This document shows positions 1-6,231 of a stretch of 20,325 nt of DNA, one piece after another (the first letter of the stretch is position 1; the number at the start of each line of letters is the position of its first letter). This DNA comes from JBDUDK01 sp040002995 (GTDB lineage Bacteria > Actinomycetota > Acidimicrobiia > Acidimicrobiales > Ilumatobacteraceae). The notes beneath the pieces are model-generated. The model was given only the letters and a program-made list of their open reading frames with translations, did no database searches and was not told the origin of the DNA. The stretch lies in assembly GCA_040002995.1 (NCBI GenBank), contig JBDUDK010000056.1, positions 1-20,325 on the forward strand, given 5' to 3'. The translations under genes and the position numbers were made by a program.

Positions 1-1448
1 TACCGCGCGGCGAGGGCAGGGTCCTGGCATGCGGAGTACACCGAGGGTTGCGGCGCGGGGCGCACCTTTGAGGTCGCGCGCACGACGAGCGCGGCGATCA
101 CCCCGCCAGCTGCGGTGACCGCCGCGGAGATGCGCAGGGCCCTGGCGAATCCCTCGTTGAGTCCGATCGCCATCGATTCGCCGGTCGAGATGCCAGCGAG
201 CGCGGGCAGCGCGGCGACGGCGAGAAGCCCGGCGAGGCGGGCCACCGCATTGTTCACGCCGGACGCGACACCGGTCATCTCATCTCCGACACTGGCCAGC
301 ACGGCGGCGGTGAGGGGCGCGACGGTGAGCGCCATACCAAGACCAAACACGACGATGCCGGGTAGGACCCCCGGCAGGTACGTGTCACCCGGCGCCACGC
401 CGCTGAGCAAGAGCATCCCCGCGCCCGCCAGGATCGGACCGAGGGTCATGGGAAGCCGGGCGCCGATTCGCTGACCGAGCTGGCCGGCCGCAGGCGATAT
501 GAGGAGCATGAGCACGGTGAACGGAACGAGGGCCGCGCCTGATTCGAGTGCGGAATAGCCAAGAGAGATCTGGAGGCGCAAGACGAGGAGGAACAGAGCA
601 CCGCCGAGTCCCGCGTACACGGCGAGCGTCGTGAGGTTCGTGCCGCTGAACTGCCGCGATCGGAAGATCCGCAATGGGAGCATCGGATGAGAGCTCGTCC
701 GCTCGACGAACACGAAACTGATGATGGCGGCGAGTCCGATGGCCGCGCTCACAGCACTCACCATGCCGCTGTGTTTGATCGCGGCGTACGAGATGAACGC
801 GAGCGCGACGGTGATGAGGGCGGCGCCCACTAAATCCAACGGACGTTTTGTGGACGCTCGCGTTTCAGGCACGTGCCGAAGTGCGATGGCGATCGCGGTC
901 GCAGCAATTGGCACATTTATGAGGAAGATCAACCGCCAGCTCAACGAGTCGATGAGCCAGCCCCCTAAGAACGGTCCGACTGAGCTGGCGACTCCGGCGA
1001 GCCCCGACCAGGCGCCGATGGCCCGGCCCCTGTCGTCGTGATGAAACGTGGCGGCGATGATCGACAGGCTGCCCGGCACGAGCATTGCCCCGCCCACGCC
1101 TTGGATCGCCCGGGCTGCGATCAAGAACCCTGACGACGGCGCGATGCCGCACAGAAGCGATGCCACCGTGAACCCGACGAGGCCCATAACGAACATCCGT
1201 CGCCGGCCGAAGCGGTCACCGAGGCTGCCGCCGAGCAAGAGCAGCGCCGAGAGCGTCACGAGGTAGGCGTTGACGGTCCACTGCAGCCCGGTGAGCGACG
1301 TCCCTAGGTCAGCACTGATGGCCGGCAGCGCGACGTTGACGACGGTGCCGTCGAGGAACGCCACTCCCGAACCCAGCACCGTCGCCGCGAGCACCCAGCG
1401 CGCCTGCGCGGTCCCAAAACGAATCGCGGGCGCATCGGACGGAGACAT
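1..1448 (-). CDS. DHA2-type MFS drug exporter, C-terminus at window edge
   Basis: Read on the minus strand from an ATG at 1448, this frame stays open to base 1, giving 482 visible residues; the last two bases (TA) could begin a stop or another codon. The protein is hydrophobic throughout and carries hallmarks of 14-helix DHA2 (EmrB/QacA) proton-driven exporters. There is an early LDGTVVNVALP motif in the first helix, a motif A-type loop (GGSLGDRFGRRR) between helices 2 and 3, and an antiporter motif C-like segment (SSVGPFLGGW). The family is usually 470-520 residues, so little if anything is missing. It acts in the cytoplasmic membrane, exporting hydrophobic drugs or other toxic organics; the substrate cannot be read from sequence. 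The start lies 4 bases after the stop of the regulator upstream, so the two are probably cotranscribed and translationally coupled. Confidence 0.9.
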   Translation of the reverse strand, partial: MSPSDAPAIRFGTAQARWVLAATVLGSGVAFLDGTVVNVALPAISADLGTSLTGLQWTVNAYLVTLSALLLLGGSLGDRFGRRRMFVMGLVGFTVASLLCGIAPSSGFLIAARAIQGVGGAMLVPGSLSIIAATFHHDDRGRAIGAWSGLAGVASSVGPFLGGWLIDSLSWRLIFLINVPIAATAIAIALRHVPETRASTKRPLDLVGAALITVALAFISYAAIKHSGMVSAVSAAIGLAAIISFVFVERTSSHPMLPLRIFRSRQFSGTNLTTLAVYAGLGGALFLLVLRLQISLGYSALESGAALVPFTVLMLLISPAAGQLGQRIGARLPMTLGPILAGAGMLLLSGVAPGDTYLPGVLPGIVVFGLGMALTVAPLTAAVLASVGDEMTGVASGVNNAVARLAGLLAVAALPALAGISTGESMAIGLNEGFARALRISAAVTAAGGVIAALVVRATSKVRPAPQPSVYSACQDPALAAR

Positions 1449-1452
1449 CGGA

Positions 1453-1758
1453 TCAGCGACGGGCCTGTCTCTTTCGGGGACGCTTGGAGTGACCAAGCAG
1501 GTCTAGTACCTCGCCGATGGTGCGTTCTCGCCCGACGGTATCTCGCAGCGGCAAGTGTTTCTGGATGTGGTACCGGTTACGGCGGCCGTCGCGTTCCTTG
1601 ACGACGTAGCCCGCGGCGGTGAGGTCGGCGACGATCCCGAAGGCGGTGCGCTCCGTGACCGCAAGGGCGGAGGCAAGATCCCGCAGGCGCGCGTCGGGCT
1701 GGTTCGCCACGAAGAGCAAGGCCCGTGCGTGATTGGTGAGGAAGCTCCAGTCACGCAC
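1453..1758 (-). CDS. Winged-helix (MarR-like) transcriptional regulator
   Basis: This is a 101-residue protein starting with GTG. It has a single winged helix-turn-helix domain: the recognition region around residues 24-50 (LRDLASALAVTERT, then GIVADLTAAGYV) and a wing with ERDGRRNRYHI. The C-terminal LPLRDTV...TIGEVLDLL segment resembles a group of small actinobacterial winged-helix proteins. It has no visible sensor domain, so any ligand would bind at the dimer interface. The gene directly precedes the MFS exporter with a 4-base gap, which suggests it controls that exporter and itself. There is no Shine-Dalgarno sequence upstream, and a -10-like hexamer lies 7 bases before the GTG, so the message may be leaderless. 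The function is inferred from the fold and neighbour; the repressor role is not proven. Confidence 0.82.
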   Translation of the reverse strand: MRDWSFLTNHARALLFVANQPDARLRDLASALAVTERTAFGIVADLTAAGYVVKERDGRRNRYHIQKHLPLRDTVGRERTIGEVLDLLGHSKRPRKRQARR

Positions 1759-1765
1759 GGAAATA

Positions 1766-1771
1766 ATAGTA
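1766..1771 (-). promoter_or_regulatory. Candidate -10 element for leaderless regulator-exporter operon
   Basis: On the minus strand this reads TACTAT, followed by 7 bases and then the GTG start of the winged-helix gene. Transcription would begin at or next to the start codon. An alternative overlapping hexamer, TATTAT, lies 3 bases closer. No convincing -35 is visible. The absence of any purine-rich ribosome site before the GTG agrees with a leaderless message. Confidence 0.4.
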
Positions 1772-1773
1772 AT

Positions 1774-1785
1774 GGAATTCCGGAA
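1774..1785. promoter_or_regulatory. Candidate operator: overlapping palindromes GGAATTCC and TTCCGGAA
   Basis: Two overlapping 8-base perfect palindromes form the 12-base string GGAATTCCGGAA just upstream of the proposed -10 of the regulator-exporter operon, in the divergent intergenic region 1759-1838. Position and symmetry suit binding of the adjacent winged-helix dimer, but palindromes this short are common and no second copy was found to define a consensus. Confidence 0.25.
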
Positions 1786-1838
1786 ACCTCTTGCCAGTTA
1801 GCCTACATCGGCCACCTTGAACGGTCGATTTATAGGGC

Positions 1839-4550
1839 ATGGCGGGGCGACCGAGATCCTCAGAGCACGGCCCGGTCACGTCGGCGCGTTTACGGGGAAC
1901 CGGCGTGACGACACGGCTGATTGCTTTGGTGATGCTGCCGGTGACGGTTGTCTGCATCAGAGCGGGCGCAGTGGTGGCCGACCACCGAACGGCGGCGAAC
2001 CAGGCGGTGGCGGTGGAGCACGGGGTTACCGGGCTGAGCGACCTCGTGGCGTTGCGCGACGCTCTCAGCGCACAGCAGTCCGTGGAGGAGTTCGACGTCC
2101 GCTTCGCGCAACTCGGCACTACTCGAGCCGCGGCGTCGCTTTTTGTCGGAGTCGATTTGTCGTCGCAAGTGGTTCCGGCGCGAGCGCGCGCCGATCATGC
2201 GATTGCATCACTCGGAAGTGGCAGCCCGGTACAAGCCGGCGCGCTGGCATCGCTCTATGCGGACATCGACGGGGGCGGCATAAGCCCAACGGAGGCAGTG
2301 CAGCGATTTGGTGCACTCATCGAGGTGAGCGCCACCGCAGTCGCCTCCGGGCTCCAACAGCTGCAGGCGCAGGCTCAACATCCGCCGCTCGTGGCCGCGC
2401 TCGACTCGCTGCGGGCATCGAGCGACGTCGTCGAAGCGTCGATGCCGCAAGCCATCGACCTGAGCGCAATCTGGTTCCCCGCGCCCGGCGAGACGCCACA
2501 GATGGTTGCGGCCGGGTTAGCGCGGTTCGGGGCGTCGAGCGCCAGCTACACCGCCGCGGTCGCCCGGCTCCGCGCGCTCGGGGTGACGAGCGTCGTCGGC
2601 AACCTCACGCGCGTCGAGGCAGACACCGAAGTGCAGGCGTTCGACCAGGCGGTCGCCGCCACGCTGCTCGGCCACCCCCTCACGGAGGCCGGCGCCGCTC
2701 CCGATCTCGTGAAAGTCGCCGACGCCTTCCGCGGCTTCCTTACCCGCAGCGCGCTGCTCGACGGTCTCGTCGCGACATCGACGGCGGCCGTCCGCGACGA
2801 AGCGCGACTAGTAGCGGCCTCTGAACGGTCGGGTTTCGTCGCGTGGGCCGTGGGTGGCGCCGCCCTGGCGCTCATTTCCATCGGCGTGGCGCTCTGGCTG
2901 GCTCGTTCCATCTCGAAGCCGATAAAGGACCTGGCCCGCTACGCCCATGACGTCAACGAGGGCCAACTCGATGTCGAGCCGAGCCTGAGCCGCAATCACG
3001 GCCCCCGCGAGACTCGGGTGGCGTTCGGGCTCATCACGGACCTTGTCGCGAACCTGCAGTTGCTCGACGCCAAGACCAACGCCCTCGCCCATTGTGATTT
3101 CGACGATCCCGTTCTGCGCGAGCCGCTCCCTGGTCGTCTCGGACGCTCGCTCGAGAGCTCCGTCGCACTGCTTTCAGGTTCCATCGTCGAACGCGATCAA
3201 CTGCAGACGCACCTCGCCTACGCCGCCACGCATGACTCCTTGACCGGGATTGGCAACCGGCCGGCGGCCATCAGGGAGATCCAGGCGGCTCTGAATCGCG
3301 CCGCCCGCACCGGCGACACCACCGCCTTGTTGTTCGTCGACCTCAATGACTTCAAGGCGGTGAACGACAGCCACGGTCACGAAGTGGGTGACGAGGTGCT
3401 GCGCCAGGTCGCGGCCCGGATGACGGACGTCCTGCGCAACTCAGATTTCGTGGCCCGTCTCGGCGGAGATGAGTTCGTCGTCATTGCCGAGGCCGTGGTT
3501 GGGGTCGCCGATGCCGCCGATCTCGCTCGGCGCATCATCGAAACCGTCAACCAGCCCTTCGAGATCGACGGCTTCCGAATCAGCATTGGCGCGGCAGTCG
3601 GCATTGCGTTGTCGCTCGACGGACCCGAAGAGCCGTTCCGGCTTCTGGCCCGAGCCGACGCGGCGATGTATCGAGCGAAGCGTCACGATCGGTCTGCCAT
3701 GGAGATCTTCGACGTCGGCATGCAGCAGGAATTGATCGAGCGCGACGACATCGAATCGGCACTCACTGCCGCGCTCGAGGACCCAGCGGGCGGCGGGCTC
3801 ATATTGCAGTACCAGCCGGTTCTGAACGCGGTGACAGATGAACTGTGCGGGGTCGAAGCGCTCGTTCGCTGGGACCGGCCCGGTCACGGTCGATTGGCGC
3901 CGATTTCTTTCATCCCGATCGCCGAAGCGACCTCACTGATCATCGATCTCGACTGCTGGGTTCTCGCGCGCGCAACGCAGCAGATGGTCGCGTGGTCGGC
4001 TATCGCGAAACTCGTCGGCCTGCGCGTGTCGGTGAACATCTCCGGCCGGCACGTGCTCAGCGGTCAGCTCGCCTCCCACATCCGAGTCGTGCTCGAAAAT
4101 ACCGGGATAGATCCCGGTCGCCTCGGCATCGAGATCACCGAAACGGTGCTGCTCGACGATCTCGTCGAGGCCGCCGCGGAGCTCGACGCCGTGCGCGCGC
4201 TGGGCGTGAGCGTGGCCATAGACGACTTCGGAACGGGCTACACGTCGCTGGCCCACCTCCAGCAACTGCCGATCGACAACATCAAGATCGATCGCTCCTT
4301 CATCAATCACCTCGACGACCGGCGAGGCCGCTCGCTGGTGCGCATGATCACCGACCTTGGGCACGCCATCGACCTCAAGATCGTCGCTGAAGGCGTCGAG
4401 ACCGCCGAACAGCTCGACCTTCTAAAGGCGATGGGCGCCGACTTTCTCCAAGGGTTCCTCTTCAGCCGACCTCTCGACCCCGAGGCCATGTCCGCATGGG
4501 CCATTGATCACGTGGCCGCTGGTCATCAACCGTCGACTCCGGTGGCCTGA
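1839..4550 (+). CDS. Membrane-anchored bifunctional GGDEF-EAL c-di-GMP enzyme
   Basis: This 903-residue protein makes and degrades cyclic di-GMP at the cytoplasmic membrane. A first helix (about residues 24-42) and a second (about 333-354) enclose an extracytoplasmic region of about 290 residues with no recognised domain. A HAMP-like linker follows, then GGDEF (about 455-615) and EAL (about 640-890). GGDEF at 542-546 is intact, and an RxxD product-inhibition site (RNSD) lies exactly five residues before it. The phosphodiesterase has EAL at 673-675, DDFGTG from 795, SVNIS, ITET, KIDRSF and EGVET, so both activities look possible. The ATG at 1839 lacks a ribosome site. A GTG at 1905 has GGGGAA 5 bases upstream and would begin right at the signal anchor, so the true start may be 1905. 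It is first in a three-gene operon; the next start is 3 bases after its stop. Confidence 0.93.
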   Translation: MAGRPRSSEHGPVTSARLRGTGVTTRLIALVMLPVTVVCIRAGAVVADHRTAANQAVAVEHGVTGLSDLVALRDALSAQQSVEEFDVRFAQLGTTRAAASLFVGVDLSSQVVPARARADHAIASLGSGSPVQAGALASLYADIDGGGISPTEAVQRFGALIEVSATAVASGLQQLQAQAQHPPLVAALDSLRASSDVVEASMPQAIDLSAIWFPAPGETPQMVAAGLARFGASSASYTAAVARLRALGVTSVVGNLTRVEADTEVQAFDQAVAATLLGHPLTEAGAAPDLVKVADAFRGFLTRSALLDGLVATSTAAVRDEARLVAASERSGFVAWAVGGAALALISIGVALWLARSISKPIKDLARYAHDVNEGQLDVEPSLSRNHGPRETRVAFGLITDLVANLQLLDAKTNALAHCDFDDPVLREPLPGRLGRSLESSVALLSGSIVERDQLQTHLAYAATHDSLTGIGNRPAAIREIQAALNRAARTGDTTALLFVDLNDFKAVNDSHGHEVGDEVLRQVAARMTDVLRNSDFVARLGGDEFVVIAEAVVGVADAADLARRIIETVNQPFEIDGFRISIGAAVGIALSLDGPEEPFRLLARADAAMYRAKRHDRSAMEIFDVGMQQELIERDDIESALTAALEDPAGGGLILQYQPVLNAVTDELCGVEALVRWDRPGHGRLAPISFIPIAEATSLIIDLDCWVLARATQQMVAWSAIAKLVGLRVSVNISGRHVLSGQLASHIRVVLENTGIDPGRLGIEITETVLLDDLVEAAAELDAVRALGVSVAIDDFGTGYTSLAHLQQLPIDNIKIDRSFINHLDDRRGRSLVRMITDLGHAIDLKIVAEGVETAEQLDLLKAMGADFLQGFLFSRPLDPEAMSAWAIDHVAAGHQPSTPVA

Positions 4551-4553
4551 ACA

Positions 4554-6227
4554 ATGGACCAAGACACCCGCGATCCGGCTGACATCGGCGCCACTACGGA
4601 ACAGCTGCTGGACTCCGCCCCCGACGGCGTGATGCTCATCACGCAAAGCGGCACGATCTGCCTCGTCAACCGTCAAGCCGAGCGGTTGTTCGGCTACGAC
4701 CGGACCGAACTCATCGGTCAGCCGATCGAGATGTTGGTGCCGGAGGATATTCGAGAGCTGCATGCCTTGCATTGGTCCGCATACTTCGCGAACCCGACGA
4801 CGCGTCCGATGGGGGCGGGACTCGAACTGTCGGCGCTCCGCAAGGACGGCACCGAGTTTCCTGCCGACATCTCGTTGTCGTCGCTGGAGACTTCTCACGG
4901 CGTCCTGGTGTCGGCCGCGATCCGCGACGTCACCGAACGCGGCCGGATCGAAGAAGAACGTTCGCAGCTCGAAGCCCGCCTCCAGCGTGCGCAGCGCGAC
5001 GAAGAGCAGGCCCAACTCGAGGCGCAGCTACATCAAGCGCGCCGGCTGGAGAGCGTGGGTCAGCTGGCCGGGGGTATCGCCCACGACTTCAACAATCTGC
5101 TCGCCGGCATCATGAACTACAGCGCGCTGGTGGCCGACGGGCTCCGTGAGCAAATGGAGCTACGCGGCCTCACCGAGAATGCGGCGTTCCGAACGCTCGA
5201 GCACGACGTCCAGGAGATCACCACTGTCGCCCAGCGCGCCGCCGCGCTCACCCGGCAGTTGCTCATCTTCTCCCACCGGGAGCTGGTCAAGCCCGAGGTG
5301 CTCGACCTGAACTCGATCGTCACTGACATGGAAAAGCTGTTTCGGCGAACCATCGGTGAAGACGTCGACCTGCGCACCACACTCGGAGAAGATCTCCCGC
5401 GCACGAAGGTCGATCGTGGGCAAATGGAACAAGTGCTGATGAACGTGGTGGTGAACGCCCGCGACGCAATGCCTACGGGCGGCACGATCGAAATTACGAC
5501 CGCTGCTATCACGGTCGACGATGACTACGCCCGTGTTCATTCCATTTCGCCCGGCAACTACGTTCGCCTGTCAGTCTCCGACACGGGCATTGGGATGAGT
5601 CCGGAGGTCGCCTCGAGGGCCTTCGAGCCCTTCTTTACTACCAAACGCACGGGTGCCGGGCATGGCCTGGGCCTCGGCACGGTGTATGGCATCGCCACCA
5701 AGGCTGGAGGCGCGGTCGCCATCTCATCCGAGCCGGGTCTCGGCACCACGATACGCGTAATTTTCCCCGCGACTCATGAGGGCCTGACCCCACCAAGCAA
5801 GGCGGCGCAGGGCCGATCACTCGAGTCCAAGTCCGAAACGATTCTCTTGGTCGAGGATGAGGAGATGGTTCGCGAACCGACGCGCCGCATGCTCATTCGT
5901 CACGGCTACGCGGTGTTGGCCGCCGCCGACGCTGACGAGGCGCTCGAGACCGCACATCGGTATGGGGGGTCGATCGACGTTCTTCTCACCGATGTCGTCA
6001 TGCCTCGGCGCTCTGGCAAGGAACTCGCATTCGAGCTGGCCAAGTCACGACCCACCACGCGTGTGCTCTTCATGAGTGGCTACAGCCAGGATGTCATCGT
6101 CCATCAGGGCGAGCTGGAAGAGGGCGTGAAGCTCATCGAGAAGCCATTCCAGGCAGAGAGTCTGCTCAGGATGCTGCGCGACGTGCTCGATGGCGACCCA
6201 CAGGAAGACCCTCCGGATAGGGCGTGA
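4554..6227 (+). CDS. Soluble PAS hybrid histidine kinase with C-terminal receiver
   Basis: This 557-residue protein has no membrane segment. The order is a PAS domain (about 15-130), a charged coiled-coil linker (about 130-168), a HisKA dimerisation domain with the phosphoacceptor in AHDFNN (His177), a HATPase domain, and a receiver. The HATPase domain has its N-box around Asn297-Asn301, DTGIGM at 343-348 and a GLGLGTVYG lid. The receiver (about 430-550) has its acidic cluster at 434-437, phosphoacceptor Asp480 in TDVVMP and conserved Lys530 in EKPF. All phosphotransfer residues are present, so it should sense a cytoplasmic signal through PAS, autophosphorylate, and pass phosphate to its own receiver. 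No separate response regulator or phosphotransfer protein follows. The next gene carries a receiver and is the obvious candidate partner, but that is inference. The start is 3 bases after the upstream stop. Confidence 0.93.
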   Translation: MDQDTRDPADIGATTEQLLDSAPDGVMLITQSGTICLVNRQAERLFGYDRTELIGQPIEMLVPEDIRELHALHWSAYFANPTTRPMGAGLELSALRKDGTEFPADISLSSLETSHGVLVSAAIRDVTERGRIEEERSQLEARLQRAQRDEEQAQLEAQLHQARRLESVGQLAGGIAHDFNNLLAGIMNYSALVADGLREQMELRGLTENAAFRTLEHDVQEITTVAQRAAALTRQLLIFSHRELVKPEVLDLNSIVTDMEKLFRRTIGEDVDLRTTLGEDLPRTKVDRGQMEQVLMNVVVNARDAMPTGGTIEITTAAITVDDDYARVHSISPGNYVRLSVSDTGIGMSPEVASRAFEPFFTTKRTGAGHGLGLGTVYGIATKAGGAVAISSEPGLGTTIRVIFPATHEGLTPPSKAAQGRSLESKSETILLVEDEEMVREPTRRMLIRHGYAVLAAADADEALETAHRYGGSIDVLLTDVVMPRRSGKELAFELAKSRPTTRVLFMSGYSQDVIVHQGELEEGVKLIEKPFQAESLLRMLRDVLDGDPQEDPPDRA

Positions 6228-6231
6228 TCGC

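Noticed and set aside
1817..2824. A 335-residue plus-strand open frame, rich in Arg and Gly
   Set aside because: It is a shifted frame of the GGDEF-EAL gene; the composition is typical of out-of-frame high-GC sequence.
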